Positions 1 through 9,847 are shown, numbered from the stretch's first letter. The stretch: 64,000 nucleotides of DNA from Desertivibrio insolitus (GCF_017355965.1 NZ_JAFIQW010000001.1:310001-374000); one strand, 5' to 3'. A program made the numbers and translations. Notes: generated by a model from the sequence alone, not told the origin.

Positions 1-62
1 GGGGCGGATGTCAGAGGGCTTCGGCCCGCGGCATCCGTTCCGCCCTTCGTCGTGCTGCGGGC
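1..62. other. Window edge, no gene recognised
   Basis: These bases lie downstream of the prepilin peptidase gene. I see no coding frame that can be judged from so short a stretch. It carries one CGGATGTC and one GCATCCG word, a pattern that recurs through the whole window. Confidence 0.5.
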
Positions 63-620
63 TCAGGCGACTGCGACCGCGAGCCAGAACCCGAGGAGGA
101 GGAACGGGCCGAACGGCAGCGCGTCCTTCCCGCCCGCGCGGCGGGTCGCGAGCAGCAGGGCGCTGGCGAGGCCGCCCGTGAGGGACGCGGTGAGGACCGC
201 CGCGACCGCGACGGGAAGCCCGAGCAGTCCGGCGGCCGCCCCGAGCACCGCGCCGAGCTTGACGTCGCCCATGCCCATGCCGCCGAGCAGGTTGAGCGCG
301 AGCAGCAACGCGCCGTAGCCGAGCCCGCCGAGTGCTGCTCCGGCCGCGAGCGCGGGTGCTTCGACTGCGGCGAGGGCGACGGCGCCGAGAACGGGCACCG
401 CGGCGGCGAGCACGATGCCGTTCGGCAGCCGATGCTCGGCGAGGTCGACGCGCACGAGCGACGGGGTCGCCGCGGCGACCGCGAGCAGGGCGGTGACCGC
501 GGCGAGGTCGGCGGGCCCCCTCAGCACCGGCACCGCGGCGGCGGTGAGCAGGGCGAGGACGGCGAGCATGGCGGCGTCCTCGGTGCCGCCCGTACGGCGG
601 GACGCGGTCGTCGCGCTCAT
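63..620 (-). CDS. Prepilin peptidase (A24 family) membrane protein
   Basis: This 185-residue, almost wholly hydrophobic protein looks like the catalytic core of a type IV prepilin peptidase, which cleaves the leader of pilin-like proteins at the membrane. The two aspartates of aspartic peptidase family A24 are visible, in the segment VDLAEHRLPN (about residue 58) and in GMGMGDVKLG (about residue 118). The N-terminal methyltransferase domain of full-length PilD enzymes is absent, as in many short actinobacterial TadV-like forms. The start is the ATG at 618-620. No pilus genes are in the window, so its substrate cannot be named. Confidence 0.82.
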   Translation of the reverse strand: MSATTASRRTGGTEDAAMLAVLALLTAAAVPVLRGPADLAAVTALLAVAAATPSLVRVDLAEHRLPNGIVLAAAVPVLGAVALAAVEAPALAAGAALGGLGYGALLLALNLLGGMGMGDVKLGAVLGAAAGLLGLPVAVAAVLTASLTGGLASALLLATRRAGGKDALPFGPFLLLGFWLAVAVA

Positions 621-671
621 GCCCGGGACGGTAACGCGTCCGGCGGCGCCACGGCGGACGCTGTCAACAGG

Positions 672-1055
672 TCAATTGCCGCCCTGGATGACGAGCAGCA
701 TCGTGCCCGCCGGGTCCTGCACGTAAGCGACGCGCTCGCCCCACGGCATGTCGCTCGGCTCGACCGGCACACCGACGGACTCCTCGCGCGCGGCGGTCAC
801 GACCCCGTCGAGGTCGGCCACATAGAGGCAGACGTCGACCGCGTGGCCGGTCGCCGGCAGTGGCGTCTCCCCGTATAGTGCAGGGCTCGTGCCCAGCCCG
901 AGAGCGAGGTGCGAGTCGCCGATCGCGACCGTGACGTACACCGGGTCGCCGCCCTCCGGGAACCGGTAGATCTCGGTGGCGCCGAACACGCGCTCGTAGA
1001 AGCCGCGGAGTTGGAGCACATCGCGGCAGTTGATGATCGGGAACACGTCCGGCAT
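672..1055 (-). CDS. VOC-fold (glyoxalase/bleomycin-resistance-like) protein
   Basis: A 127-residue protein of the vicinal oxygen chelate superfamily. It shows the usual beta-alpha-beta-beta-beta pattern: an opening segment with FYERVFGATE, a second module beginning near VDVCLYVADLD, and the closing DPAGTMLLVIQ strand typical of the family. Members are metal-dependent isomerases, dioxygenases or antibiotic-binding proteins, and nothing here decides between them. It is on the minus strand, 51 bp upstream of the prepilin peptidase gene with no shared operon evident. Confidence 0.8.
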   Translation of the reverse strand: MPDVFPIINCRDVLQLRGFYERVFGATEIYRFPEGGDPVYVTVAIGDSHLALGLGTSPALYGETPLPATGHAVDVCLYVADLDGVVTAAREESVGVPVEPSDMPWGERVAYVQDPAGTMLLVIQGGN

Positions 1056-1123
1056 GGGGCGACGGTGGCACGGGTCGCTGGAGGCGCGGAAGGGTCTTGC
1101 GTGCTCCGTCTTGCGCGGTCCCG

Positions 1124-1198
1124 ATCGATAACGGAGGCACTTCGGTCCGCTGACGTCGACGGTCGACCTGCGAGAGCGGAATCGCCTCCGCTATCGAT
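1124..1198. repeat. Palindromic intergenic repeat, copy 1
   Basis: Two 15-base arms, 1124-1138 (ATCGATAACGGAGGC) and 1184-1198 (GCCTCCGCTATCGAT), are inverted repeats with one mismatch and 45 bases between them. The right half shares the pattern GGAATC-N-CCTCCG-N-TA with a second palindrome at 42551-42619. That suggests a dispersed palindromic element rather than an ordinary terminator. It sits between divergent genes, upstream of the hypothetical gene at 1240. Confidence 0.6.
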
Positions 1199-1227
1199 AA
1201 AACCCACGCGGTGGCGTCGAGCGGCCG

Positions 1228-1233
1228 TAGAGT
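1228..1233 (+). promoter_or_regulatory. -10-like box for leaderless gene
   Basis: TAGAGT ends six bases before the GTG at 1240. There is no Shine-Dalgarno sequence between them, so the transcript probably starts at or next to the start codon. Confidence 0.45.
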
Positions 1234-1239
1234 CGGCCC

Positions 1240-2346
1240 GTGCCCCTCGACGCCGACGCCCTCCTCTCGGGACCCCGTGGGCGACGCCTGTGCCTCGAGG
1301 CGGCCACCGGTGACGGCAACGTGGCGCCGACGGCCGGCGAACTGCGCACGCTCGTGCGCCAGGCGGCGCACGAGTTCGAGCCGGACTCCGGGCAGTCCGC
1401 GCGCTACCTGACCTCGAGCAGCCGCTGGTCGTTGCACTGGGGCTCCCCGACCCTCGAACCGGCCTGGACCTTCGAGCACCTCCACGACCGCCTCGCGGCA
1501 ACCCGACTGCGACTCGATCCCGCCGCGATGCTGGAGTCGCTGAGCCAGACCGTCGACCGCGCCATGTACTGGCAGCCGCCGGACGGCGAGGACGTGCTCG
1601 CGGCCTCGCCCGAGCTCGCGGATGCCCTCCGCGGCATCGCCCGGCAGGTGCTCGACCACCCCGCGGCGAGCTGGTGGGCGGATCCACTCGACAGCGACTC
1701 GCAGAGGGTGGTCCATCACACGGCGCATCAGGGGGGAGCGGCGGCTCGACCGGCGGCCGAGGCACTGAGCGTGTGGCGGGAGGAGACGCTGGCGACCGAA
1801 CGGCGCGCCCAGCGGGACACGCCCCGGGACCCGGCCGCATCGTTCAGCGGCGACTGGTGGTCCGCCCCGGTGTCGGTCGTGACCTCCAGCACGCGGGATC
1901 TCGGCGAGGCCGGTCCGGTCGGGCTGCACCTCGTCGAGGACCGCTTCGGCTGGGAGCGCGCGCTCGTGCTGCCCCTCGAGGTGACGCCGACCAGCACGTA
2001 CGAGCTGGACGGACCCGACGCGTGGGCCGAACTGTGCCACCGGTTCCCGCTCGAGGTCACGGCTTCACGCCGGCACGACTGGTACCGCGTCACGGGCTGG
2101 GACAGCGAGTGGGTCATCCCGGACTGGTCCGCGGTCGCGCGCGAGTACGACGCCGTGCACCTCAGCCTCGCCGGCTATCTCACGACCGCCGGACGCGGCA
2201 TCCCATTGACCGAGACCCACTCCACCGTGCTCGCCGGCTGGGATCCCGACCAGACGTACTGGCTGCGAGACGTCGACCCCGACGCCTCCCGTGCGGAGCG
2301 GTGGCATCGGACTGACGAGAACGACGCCTGGCGGCGGATGCCGTGA
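1240..2346 (+). CDS. Hypothetical protein
   Basis: I do not recognise this 368-residue soluble protein. It has no signal peptide or membrane segment and is rich in tryptophan (for example WWSAPVSVV and HDWYRVTGWDSEW). Its C-terminal third reads like a compact mixed domain with a long Tyr/Trp-rich strand region. The GTG start at 1240 follows a TAGAGT box by six bases with no ribosome site, which suggests leaderless translation. It ends just before a strong hairpin shared with the convergent phoH gene. Coding character is clear from codon use, but no function is proposed. Confidence 0.75.
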   Translation: MPLDADALLSGPRGRRLCLEAATGDGNVAPTAGELRTLVRQAAHEFEPDSGQSARYLTSSSRWSLHWGSPTLEPAWTFEHLHDRLAATRLRLDPAAMLESLSQTVDRAMYWQPPDGEDVLAASPELADALRGIARQVLDHPAASWWADPLDSDSQRVVHHTAHQGGAAARPAAEALSVWREETLATERRAQRDTPRDPAASFSGDWWSAPVSVVTSSTRDLGEAGPVGLHLVEDRFGWERALVLPLEVTPTSTYELDGPDAWAELCHRFPLEVTASRRHDWYRVTGWDSEWVIPDWSAVAREYDAVHLSLAGYLTTAGRGIPLTETHSTVLAGWDPDQTYWLRDVDPDASRAERWHRTDENDAWRRMP

Positions 2347-2351
2347 GGAGA

Positions 2352-2379
2352 GGGAGCGCCGCCTTGGGGCGGCGCTCCC
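2352..2379. terminator. Bidirectional terminator hairpin
   Basis: A perfect 12-bp stem (GGGAGCGCCGCC pairing with GGCGGCGCTCCC) with a TTGG loop lies between the convergent stops of the hypothetical gene (2346) and phoH (2387). Confidence 0.75.
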
Positions 2380-2386
2380 CCGGGCA

Positions 2387-3730
2387 TCAGGCCAGTTCGT
2401 TGCCCTCCAGCATCTCGGTGACGAGCGCGGCGATCGCGCTGCGCTCCGACCGGGTGAGGGTGACGTGCGCGAACAGCGGGTGCCCCTTGAGCGTCTCGAT
2501 CACCGAGGCGACGCCGTCGTGCCGGCCGACGCGGAGGTTGTCGCGCTGCGCGACGTCGTGGGTGAGCACGACGCGCGAGTTCTGACCGATGCGGCTGAGC
2601 ACCGTGAGCAGCACGTTGCGCTCGAGTGACTGCGCCTCGTCGACGATCACGAACGCGTCGTGCAGCGAGCGTCCGCGGATGTGGGTGAGCGGCAGCACCT
2701 CGAGGATGCCCCGGTCGGTGATCTCGTCGAGCACGTTCTGCGAGACGAGCGCGCCGAGCGTGTCGTAGACCGCCTGCCCCCAGGGGTTCATCTTCTCGCC
2801 CTGGTCGCCGGGCAGGAAGCCGAGCTCCTGACCACCGACGGCGTAGAGCGGGCGGAACACCATGATCTTGCGGTGCTGCTGCTTCTCGAGCACGGCCTCG
2901 AGACCCGCGCAGAGGGCGAGGGCGCTCTTGCCGGTGCCGGCGCGGCCGCCGAGTGAGACGATGCCGACCTCGGGGTCGAGCAACAGGTCGATCGCGAGCC
3001 GCTGCTCGGCGGAGCGGCCGTGCAGGCCGAACACGTCGCGGTCGCCGCGCACGAGGCGAGCGCGCCCCCGCGCCGTGACACGGCCGAGGGCCGAGCCGCG
3101 GTCGCTGTGCAGCACGAGCCCGGTGTTGACGGGCAGGTCCTGGATGTCGCGCGACTCGATCGTCTCGGTGTCGTACAGCGACGCCATCTGCTCGCTGGAG
3201 ATCGTGACGTCGGCGAGGCCCGTCCAGCCGGAGTCGACCGCGAGCTCCGCGCGGTACTCCTCGGCGGTGATGCCGAGCGACGAGGCCTTGACGCGCAGGG
3301 GCAGGTCCTTCGACACGACCGTGACGTCCAGCCCGTCGTTCGCGAGGTTCGCCGCGACGGCGAGGATCCGCGAGTCGTTGTCACCGAGCTGCATGCCGGA
3401 GGGCAGCACCGACTGGTTGGAGTGGTTCAGCTCCACCCGCAGGCTGCCGCCGTCGCCGACGGGGACGGGGAAGTCGAGACGCTCGTGCTGCACGCGCAGC
3501 TCGTCGAGGTTGCGGAGTGCCTGCCGCGCGAAGTACCCGATCTCGGGGTCGTGACGCTTCGCCTCCAGTTCGGAGATGACCACCACGGGAAGCACGACGG
3601 CGTGCTCGGCGAAGCGGAAGATCGCCTTGGGATCGCTCAGCAGCACCGACGTGTCGAGCACGTACGTGCGCTCGCGCGTCGCTGAGACATCCGCCTGGCT
3701 GGTCTTCTGCTTGGGAGAAAGCGCGGCCAC
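2387..3730 (-). CDS. phoH: PhoH family ATPase with N-terminal PIN domain
   Basis: The N-terminal half is a PIN-like nuclease domain starting with [12 protein letters not shown]. The C-terminal half is a PhoH P-loop ATPase with Walker A in [13 protein letters not shown] and Walker B in [12 protein letters not shown]-PhoH proteins are RNA-unwinding and RNA-cleaving enzymes. The open frame reaches back to 3868, but I place the start at the GTG at 3728-3730 (447 aa) because GGAG precedes it by five bases and homologues begin close to the PIN domain. It is monocistronic and converges on the gene at 1240. Confidence 0.88.
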   Translation of the reverse strand: MAALSPKQKTSQADVSATRERTYVLDTSVLLSDPKAIFRFAEHAVVLPVVVISELEAKRHDPEIGYFARQALRNLDELRVQHERLDFPVPVGDGGSLRVELNHSNQSVLPSGMQLGDNDSRILAVAANLANDGLDVTVVSKDLPLRVKASSLGITAEEYRAELAVDSGWTGLADVTISSEQMASLYDTETIESRDIQDLPVNTGLVLHSDRGSALGRVTARGRARLVRGDRDVFGLHGRSAEQRLAIDLLLDPEVGIVSLGGRAGTGKSALALCAGLEAVLEKQQHRKIMVFRPLYAVGGQELGFLPGDQGEKMNPWGQAVYDTLGALVSQNVLDEITDRGILEVLPLTHIRGRSLHDAFVIVDEAQSLERNVLLTVLSRIGQNSRVVLTHDVAQRDNLRVGRHDGVASVIETLKGHPLFAHVTLTRSERSAIAALVTEMLEGNELA

Positions 3731-3932
3731 AACCACTCCATCCCCGGGCGGCTGAGCGCCCGGATCCTGTATGCGAAGCGGCCACAGGCGGTTACGAAAC
3801 GAACTTATGTGGCCGTCTCGACCAGGTGCCTTACCTGATGTTCCGAACGTAAGCCCCAGCACCGACATCGCGCACGCATGACACGGAGGGGACGCGTTAC
3901 GGAGAGATTAACGATCCGCGTCTCGCCGTCAT

Positions 3933-3959
3933 CGGGCGGGGGCAGGAAATCCCCGCCCG
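3933..3959 (+). other. Hairpin in the leader of the amylosucrase gene
   Basis: A perfect 9-bp stem (CGGGCGGGG with CCCCGCCCG) and a 9-base A-rich loop lie about 30 bases before the amylosucrase start. The rest of the 3731-3990 spacer holds the divergent promoters of phoH and amylosucrase, with no other feature I can name. Confidence 0.45.
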
Positions 3960-3990
3960 GGCCGTCGGAGAAGGGGAGCAGAATGACGAC

Positions 3991-5874
3991 ATGTCGGACC
4001 GGATTCCGCACGCCCTCACCGGTGAGGTCGGCGACCCCACGTTCCTCGCTCGCGTCGCCGCCGAAGGGCCGCGCCTGGAGCGCCTCTTCCACGAGATCTA
4101 CGGCGACGACGCGAGAGCGCGAAGCGAACTCGAGGGCGTCCTCGCAGACGCGGCGGAGTCCTGGGCGTCGCGACCGGCCGCGCTCAAGCGGCGGGACGCG
4201 GAGCGACTGGCCGACCCGGACTGGTACCAGTCGAACCGGATGCTGGGCGGCGTCTGCTACGTCGACCGCTACGCCGGAGACCTCCCGGGCCTCGCCCGGC
4301 ACATCCCCTACTTCCGCGAGCTCGGGCTCAGCTACCTCCACCTGATGCCCCTGTTCCTCGCGCCCGAAGGCAACTCGGACGGCGGGTACGCGGTGTCGAG
4401 CTACCGGCAGGTGGACCCCGCGCTCGGCACGATCCAGGACCTCGCCGCGGTCGCGGCCGACCTCCACGACGCGGGGATCTCGCTCGTCGTCGACTTCATC
4501 TTCAACCACACCTCGAACGAGCACGAGTGGGCGAAGCGGGCGCTCGCCGGCGAGCAGGAGTTCGAGGACTACTACTGGTTCTTCCCCGACCGCGAGATGC
4601 CCGAGCGCTACGAGCGGACCGTGCGGGAGATCTTCCCCGACGACCACCCGGGCTCATTCGTGCAACTGCCGGACGGGCGGTGGGTCTGGGCGACGTTCCA
4701 CTCCTTCCAGTGGGACCTGAACTACCGCAACCCCGCCGTTTTCAGGGCGATGGCGAGGGAGATGCTCTTCCTCGCCAATCAGGGGGTCGACATCCTGCGG
4801 ATGGACGCGGTGGCCTTCATCTGGAAGGAGCTCGGCACGGCCTGCGAGAGCCTCCCGCAGGCACATCTCCTGCTCCAGGCGTTCAACGCAGTGTGCCGCA
4901 TCGCGGCGCCGTCGATGCTGTTCAAGTCCGAGGCGATCGTGCACCCCGACGAGGTGATCCAGTACATCTCCCCCGGCGAGTGCCAGCTGAGCTACAACCC
5001 GCTGCAGATGGCACTGCTCTGGAGCACCCTCGCGACGCGAGACGTGGGACTGCTGCAGCAGGCGCTGGACCGGCGACATGCTCTCCCGCCCGGCACCGCG
5101 TGGGTGAACTACGTACGCAGCCACGACGACATCGGCTGGACCTTCGCCGACGAGGATGCCACGGAGCTCGGCATCGACGGGTTCGACCACCGCCGCTTCC
5201 TCAACGCGTTCTACGTCGGCCGCTTCCCCGGCAGCTTCGCCGACGGCGTCCCCTTCCAGGAGAACCCACGGACCGGTGACGCCCGCGTCGCCGGGACCAC
5301 GGCGTCCCTCCTCGGGCTCGAACGCGGCGATCCCGGCGCCGTGCCCCGCATCCTGCTCGCCCACTCGGTGGTGCTCAGCACCGGCGGCATCCCTCTCCTC
5401 TACCTGGGCGACGAGGTCGGACAGACCAACGACCACGCGTACGCGGAGGAGCCGGGGCACGGCGAGGACAGCCGCTGGGTCGGTCGCCCGCGGTACCCCG
5501 TCGACGCCTACGCGCAGCGGAACGACGAGAGCACCGACGCCGGACGCATCTTCGCGGGGCTCCGGCACCTCATCGCCGTCCGGCAGCGGACGCCGGAACT
5601 CGCGGGAAACACGCTCGTCCCCTTCCACACGCGCAACCCGCACGTGCTCGGATACCAGCGGCCGGGCGACTCCGGCACGGTCGTCGTGCTGGCGAACTTC
5701 GCCGACGAGGAGCAGACGGTAGACGCCGAGGTGCTCTCCGGCCTACCGGACGTCGCGCTCGACCTGGCGAGCGACGCGAGCGTTGCACTCCGCGACGGCC
5801 TCCGGCTCGCGCCGCACGGCTTCGTCTGGCTCCACGTCGACGGCGACTCCGCTCGGCGGTCGGAGCAGGCCTAG
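3991..5874 (+). CDS. Amylosucrase (GH13)
   Basis: Amylosucrase transfers glucose from sucrose to build an alpha-1,4-glucan and releases fructose. The 627-residue sequence aligns along its length, from memory, with the Neisseria polysaccharea enzyme. The catalytic nucleophile is D272 in [10 protein letters not shown], the acid/base is E314 in KSEAIVHP, and the transition-state aspartate is D379 in VRSHDDIGW. An amylosucrase-type N-terminal helical segment precedes the barrel, and a C-terminal beta domain follows. The ATG has AGGGGAG upstream. Its stop overlaps by four bases with that of the convergent aminotransferase. No sucrose importer is adjacent. Confidence 0.93.
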   Translation: MSDRIPHALTGEVGDPTFLARVAAEGPRLERLFHEIYGDDARARSELEGVLADAAESWASRPAALKRRDAERLADPDWYQSNRMLGGVCYVDRYAGDLPGLARHIPYFRELGLSYLHLMPLFLAPEGNSDGGYAVSSYRQVDPALGTIQDLAAVAADLHDAGISLVVDFIFNHTSNEHEWAKRALAGEQEFEDYYWFFPDREMPERYERTVREIFPDDHPGSFVQLPDGRWVWATFHSFQWDLNYRNPAVFRAMAREMLFLANQGVDILRMDAVAFIWKELGTACESLPQAHLLLQAFNAVCRIAAPSMLFKSEAIVHPDEVIQYISPGECQLSYNPLQMALLWSTLATRDVGLLQQALDRRHALPPGTAWVNYVRSHDDIGWTFADEDATELGIDGFDHRRFLNAFYVGRFPGSFADGVPFQENPRTGDARVAGTTASLLGLERGDPGAVPRILLAHSVVLSTGGIPLLYLGDEVGQTNDHAYAEEPGHGEDSRWVGRPRYPVDAYAQRNDESTDAGRIFAGLRHLIAVRQRTPELAGNTLVPFHTRNPHVLGYQRPGDSGTVVVLANFADEEQTVDAEVLSGLPDVALDLASDASVALRDGLRLAPHGFVWLHVDGDSARRSEQA

Positions 5875-7001
5875 TACGTCGCCGCCGAGGCGTAGCTGAC
5901 GAGGGCCGCCTTCAGCATGTCGAGGCTCTCCCTGGTCGTCGTGACGTGCGGGGAGATGCGCACGGCCCCCGACCGCACCGTCGCGGTGACCCCCTGATTG
6001 TGCAGCGACGCGACGAAGAGGTTGAGCTGGTCGACCGGCGGCTCGAGCACGACGATGCCGGCGCGCTCGGCGACGTCGCGCGTCGAGATCAGCGGCATGC
6101 CGAACTCGTCGGCCAGCCCGATGACCTGCTCGACGACGTCGGCGAGGGCGGTCTGGATCTCGGCCACCCCGACCTCGGCGATCTCCTCGAGCGCCGCGGC
6201 GAAGCGCGCCATCGCGATCGGGTCGGGGTTGCTGACGCTGTACGCGTCGACCCCGCGGGCCGGGTCCGGCACCTCGTCGAGCGGCAGCTCGTCCTGGTCC
6301 GTGCCGGTGAAGCCGCTGAAGACGGGGATGAGCTGCTCGGCGGCGCGATCGCTCATCGCCATGAAGCCCGTGCCCCAGCCCGAGCGGATCCACTTCTGCC
6401 CACCCGAGACGACGACGTCGGCGACGGTGAACGGCGCGTCGACGACCCCGAACCCCTGGATCGCGTCGACGATCAGCAGCCGGTTGCCGATGACCTGGCG
6501 GATGCCGTCGATGTCGGCGGCGTGTCCGGTGCGGAAGTCGACGAGGCTCACGGCGACCGCCGTGACCGAGTCGTCGAGCTGGTCGCGCACCACCGCGGGC
6601 GTGACGCGACCGTGGTCGGTCTCGAGCCAGCGCGGCTGGATGACCTTGAGCGCCTGCTCGGCGCGCACGGCGGCGAACGGCAGCGACGGGAACTCCCCGG
6701 CCGAGAGCAGCACCTCTCCCCCGGTCACTCCGAAGAGCGCGTGCATGAGCCCGATCGAGGTGTTCGGCTGGAACACGATCTGGTCGCGCCGGAACCCGGT
6801 GACGGATGCCACGGCGTCCCGCACCCGGTCGCGCTGGTCGCGCACCCCGTCGAGGCTGCCGAAGCGGGCGCGCGACAGCAGCGTGTTCTGCGCGAGGGCC
6901 TCGGAGAGCACGGTGTCGCCGGGCGGACCGACGGAGGCGAAGTCGAAGTAGCCGGGTTCTTCGTCGAACCGCGACCGGAAGTCGTCGAGCGGAAGGGGCA
7001 C
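5871..7001 (-). CDS. Class V PLP-dependent aminotransferase family protein
   Basis: A 376-residue fold-type I PLP enzyme of the class V group (cysteine desulfurase/isopenicillin N epimerase-like). The PLP lysine is in [14 protein letters not shown], preceded by the aspartate of [11 protein letters not shown]. The cysteine loop that marks true desulfurases is not evident, so the reaction is open. The GTG at 6999-7001 directly abuts the TAA of uppS, so the two are translated from one message. The family assignment is firm and the substrate unknown. Confidence 0.82.
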   Translation of the reverse strand: MPLPLDDFRSRFDEEPGYFDFASVGPPGDTVLSEALAQNTLLSRARFGSLDGVRDQRDRVRDAVASVTGFRRDQIVFQPNTSIGLMHALFGVTGGEVLLSAGEFPSLPFAAVRAEQALKVIQPRWLETDHGRVTPAVVRDQLDDSVTAVAVSLVDFRTGHAADIDGIRQVIGNRLLIVDAIQGFGVVDAPFTVADVVVSGGQKWIRSGWGTGFMAMSDRAAEQLIPVFSGFTGTDQDELPLDEVPDPARGVDAYSVSNPDPIAMARFAAALEEIAEVGVAEIQTALADVVEQVIGLADEFGMPLISTRDVAERAGIVVLEPPVDQLNLFVASLHNQGVTATVRSGAVRISPHVTTTRESLDMLKAALVSYASAATY

Positions 7002-7781
7002 TTACGTACCGTAGCGACGATGCCGCGTCGAGTAGTCGCGGATGGCTCGGAGGAAGTCGACCTCACGGAGGTCGGGCCCCAAAGCCTCGACGAAGTAGAA
7101 CTCGCTGTGCGCGCTCTGCCACAGCATGAAGTCGCTCAGCCGCTGCTCGCCGGAGGTGCGGATGACGAGGTCGGGGTCGGGCTGCCCCTGGGTATAGAGG
7201 TGCTCGCCGATGAGCTCCGGCGTGAGGTCGGCCGCGAGGGTCTCGAAGTCGCTGCCGAGCTTCTCGTGATGGGCGATGATGCTGCGCATCGCGTCGGCGA
7301 TCTCGCGGCGGCCGCCGTAGCCGACGGCGAGGTTGACGTGCAGCCCGGTGTTCTCGGCGGTGCGCAGTTCGGCGGCGGCGAGCGAGGCGACGAGCGGCTC
7401 CGGCAGCCCCTCAGAGCTGCCGACGTGCTGCACCCGCCAGCCCGGCACCTGGCTGAGGTCCTCGGCCAGGTCGGCGATGATCTGGAAGAGCTGGTCGAGC
7501 TCCTCGCTGTGCCGCCCGACGAGGTTGTCGGTCGACAGCAGGTACAGCGTGACGACGCGGATGCCGAGCTCGTCGGCCCAGCCGAGGAACTCCTGCATCT
7601 TGGCGGCTCCGGCACGGTGGCCGTGGGCCGCGGTCTCGAGCGCCCGCTGACGCGCCCAGCGGCGGTTTCCGTCAAGGATCATCGCGATGTGCTTGGGCAG
7701 GCCCTCGCCGTGCAGCCCCCGGCGCAGACGCGCCTGATAGAGGCGGTACAGGATGCCGCGTCCCAGGGGCAGTCGAGGCAT
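7002..7781 (-). CDS. uppS: Isoprenyl (cis-prenyl) transferase
   Basis: A cis-prenyltransferase that condenses isopentenyl diphosphate into Z-polyprenyl diphosphate, the lipid carrier for cell-wall synthesis. The signature HIAMILDGNRRWAR with the catalytic Asp and the C-terminal RTSGEQRLSDFMLWQ motif are both present. The frame is open to 7928, but the ATG at 7779-7781 gives the normal 259 residues and starts at the expected RLPLGRGILYRLYQ segment. Actinobacteria often have a second homologue, so this could be the short-chain (Z-FPP) form or UppS itself. Confidence 0.88.
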   Translation of the reverse strand: MPRLPLGRGILYRLYQARLRRGLHGEGLPKHIAMILDGNRRWARQRALETAAHGHRAGAAKMQEFLGWADELGIRVVTLYLLSTDNLVGRHSEELDQLFQIIADLAEDLSQVPGWRVQHVGSSEGLPEPLVASLAAAELRTAENTGLHVNLAVGYGGRREIADAMRSIIAHHEKLGSDFETLAADLTPELIGEHLYTQGQPDPDLVIRTSGEQRLSDFMLWQSAHSEFYFVEALGPDLREVDFLRAIRDYSTRHRRYGT

Positions 7782-7869
7782 CCGCACTGTTCTACGGTAG
7801 TCGCTCCTCTCCCCCGAACGGGGAATGAGGCTTTGTCGGAATCCGATCCGCGCAACGGGAAGTCGCGGC

Positions 7870-7883
7870 TGCACGTTCGTGCG
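7870..7883. promoter_or_regulatory. Dyad TGCACGTTCGTGCG
   Basis: A 12-bp perfect palindrome GCACGTTCGTGC lies between divergent uppS and the hemolysin III gene. The same 14-mer occurs upstream of the lipase gene at 56949, and related dyads flank the glp genes. Confidence 0.35.
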
Positions 7884-7945
7884 TTCCCACAGGGCTGCGA
7901 GAACGCTCGGAGTCGAGGCGGAAGGCATTCAATACGATCTCGTCC

Positions 7946-8683
7946 GTGGCATCAGCCGAAGACCCTCAGACCCGTCGCGTCGACAGCGAGCCCGCCAGCG
8001 ATCTGCCCGGGCTGCCGCTCGTCGAGGACGCGATCGAGCACGAGCAGCCCGCCGCGGAGGTGAAGCCCACCTGGCGCGGCTGGATCCATGCCGGCACGTT
8101 CCCGCTCGCGTTCGTCGCGGGCGTCGTGCTCATCGTGTTCGCCGAGGGTGCGGCCGCGAAGTGGAGCTCGGCGGTGTTCATGACGACGTCGCTGCTGCTC
8201 TTCGGCATCTCGGCGACCTACCACCGCTTCAACTGGGGCCCGAGTGCCAAGCGCCTGCTGAAGCGGCTCGACCACGCGAACATCTTCCTGCTGATCGCCG
8301 GCACCTACACGCCGATGAGCGTGATCGCGCTGCCCGAGGAGAAGGCCGTGTTGCTGCTGAGCCTTGTCTGGGGTGGCGCGCTGCTCGGCATCGGGTTCCG
8401 CGTGTTCTGGATCACGGCGCCGCGCTGGCTCTACGTGCCCCTCTACGTGATCCTCGGCTGGGCGGCCGTCATGTATCTCGGCGATCTGCTGCAGGTGAGC
8501 GTCGCCATGATGCTGCTGATCCTCATCGGCGGGCTCATGTACACGGCCGGCGCGGTCATCTACGGCCTCAAGAAGCCGAATCCCGTGCCCGGGGTCTTCG
8601 GCTTCCACGAGATCTTCCACACCCTGACGGTGCTGGCGTTCCTCTGCCACTGGACCGCGATCTTCATCGTCGCGGTCGACTGA
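7946..8683 (+). CDS. Hemolysin III family (PAQR) membrane protein
   Basis: A 245-residue protein with about seven transmembrane helices and the PAQR/hemolysin III metal-site motifs: ATYHRFNW, LDHANIFLLIAGTYTP and HEIFHTLTVLAFLCHW, which supply the conserved histidines and aspartate. Relatives are probably zinc-dependent membrane hydrolases, despite the name. An acidic soluble tail of about 45 residues precedes the first helix. The GTG at 7946 is the first usable start. It converges on the small membrane gene at 8694. Confidence 0.85.
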   Translation: MASAEDPQTRRVDSEPASDLPGLPLVEDAIEHEQPAAEVKPTWRGWIHAGTFPLAFVAGVVLIVFAEGAAAKWSSAVFMTTSLLLFGISATYHRFNWGPSAKRLLKRLDHANIFLLIAGTYTPMSVIALPEEKAVLLLSLVWGGALLGIGFRVFWITAPRWLYVPLYVILGWAAVMYLGDLLQVSVAMMLLILIGGLMYTAGAVIYGLKKPNPVPGVFGFHEIFHTLTVLAFLCHWTAIFIVAVD

Positions 8684-8693
8684 CCCGGGCGGT

Positions 8694-8981
8694 TTACTCC
8701 CGCGGGCCCCGCTCGCCGGGGCCACGGTCTCCGGAGACCTCGTCGCCCGGGAACTGCTCTCCGGGCCCCCGGCCTTCGGCCCGCTCGCGCTCGAACTGCT
8801 CGCGCACCTCCGCCCGGTAGCGGGTGCGGCGCACGCGCCGCGTCATGTCGATGACGAGCAGCAGCGTCGCGAGGGCCACGAGGAACGTGATGACGAAGCC
8901 GATGACGCCCGGCGTCACGGTGTTCGGGTCGAACTCCTCCTCGGCCAGCACGGCCGTGGCGAGGGCGGTCAGGGTGATCAT
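8694..8981 (-). CDS. Small single-pass membrane protein downstream of mca
   Basis: A 95-residue protein with one central hydrophobic helix (about residues 24-45), a short outer N-terminus and a basic then Gly/Pro/Glu-rich tail with a GPGE-type repeat. Its ATG at 8979-8981 overlaps the TGA of mca as ATGA, so translation is coupled. I do not recognise the family. The larger frame that extends upstream to 9866 is a shadow of mca and was not used. The position suggests a membrane partner or a simple operon companion. Confidence 0.72.
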   Translation of the reverse strand: MITLTALATAVLAEEEFDPNTVTPGVIGFVITFLVALATLLLVIDMTRRVRRTRYRAEVREQFERERAEGRGPGEQFPGDEVSGDRGPGERGPRE

Positions 8982-9847
8982 CGGGAAGCCTCCGCGGGGA
9001 TGCCGGCGAACAGGTCGTCCTCCGGGAACGTCGTCTCGACGGCCGACTCGACGAGCTGGAAGTCCTCGAACGGCCAGGCCTGGCGCTGCACGTCGTTGGG
9101 CAGGAAGAAGAAGGTGCTGTCGGGGGCCACCTGGCTCGCGTGCGAGCGCAGCGCCTCGTCGCGCACGTCGAAGAACTCCGAGCACGGCACGTGCGTGGTC
9201 GCGAGGTCGGGCCGGTCGGCCCACCACTCGAGGATCTGCGCGACCTCCGACGCGAGCGCCGAGTGCTCCTCCGAGGTCAGCAGCTCGTAGATCTTGCGCA
9301 TGCGGGTGAGGTTGAAGATGCGGTCGTAGTAGAGCTTCAGCACGCTCCACGGCTCCCCCGCGTCGGGGTACCGCGAGGCATCCGCCGCCGCGCGCATCGC
9401 GTACACGGCGACCTGGTGGGCGCGGATGTGATCGGGGTGCGGGTACCCGCCGTTCTCGTCGTACGCGACGAGGACGTGCGGTTTGAAGCGACGGATGACG
9501 CGCACGAGCGGCTCGGCGGAGTGCTCGAGCGGGATCGTGGCGAAGCTCAGCGGCGGCACGGTCTCGCCCTCGTCGGGCAGCCCGGAGTCCTGGTAGCCGA
9601 GCCAGACGTGCTGAATGCCCATCGCGGCCTGCGCCCGCTGCATCTCGAGGTGCCGCAGCCCCGCCATGTCGCGCTCGGCGTGCGCGCGTGCCTCGAGCCC
9701 CTCGTTGAGCACCGAGCCGCGCTCGCCCCCGGTGCAGCTGACCACGAGCACCTCGGCGCCCCGCGAGCGGTAGTAGGCGTAGGTCGCCGCACCCTTGCTC
9801 GACTCGTCGTCGGGATGCGCGTGCACGGCGAGCAGACGCTGCGTCAC
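8978..9847 (-). CDS. mca: Mycothiol S-conjugate amidase
   Basis: Mca is a zinc amidase that cleaves mycothiol S-conjugates to mercapturic acids for export, a detoxification step specific to actinobacteria. The PIG-L zinc motif HAHPDDESSKGAAT opens the protein and the second site is YDENGGYPHPDHIRAH. The pattern matches the longer Mca family rather than MshB, and the length (289 aa) fits. I chose the GTG at 9845-9847 because homologues begin immediately before the RLLAVHAHPDD segment; the open frame upstream is not conserved in character. Confidence 0.9.
   Translation of the reverse strand: MTQRLLAVHAHPDDESSKGAATYAYYRSRGAEVLVVSCTGGERGSVLNEGLEARAHAERDMAGLRHLEMQRAQAAMGIQHVWLGYQDSGLPDEGETVPPLSFATIPLEHSAEPLVRVIRRFKPHVLVAYDENGGYPHPDHIRAHQVAVYAMRAAADASRYPDAGEPWSVLKLYYDRIFNLTRMRKIYELLTSEEHSALASEVAQILEWWADRPDLATTHVPCSEFFDVRDEALRSHASQVAPDSTFFFLPNDVQRQAWPFEDFQLVESAVETTFPEDDLFAGIPAEASR

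Noticed and set aside
41-878. Plus-strand frames over the prepilin peptidase
   Set aside because: Compositionally biased shadows with no recognisable domain; the A24 motifs are on the minus strand.
5946-8063. Open frame of 705 codons on the plus strand
   Set aside because: It is antisense to the class V aminotransferase and uppS, whose family motifs are clear. The long frame is a GC-rich shadow with Arg/Asp/Val-biased composition.
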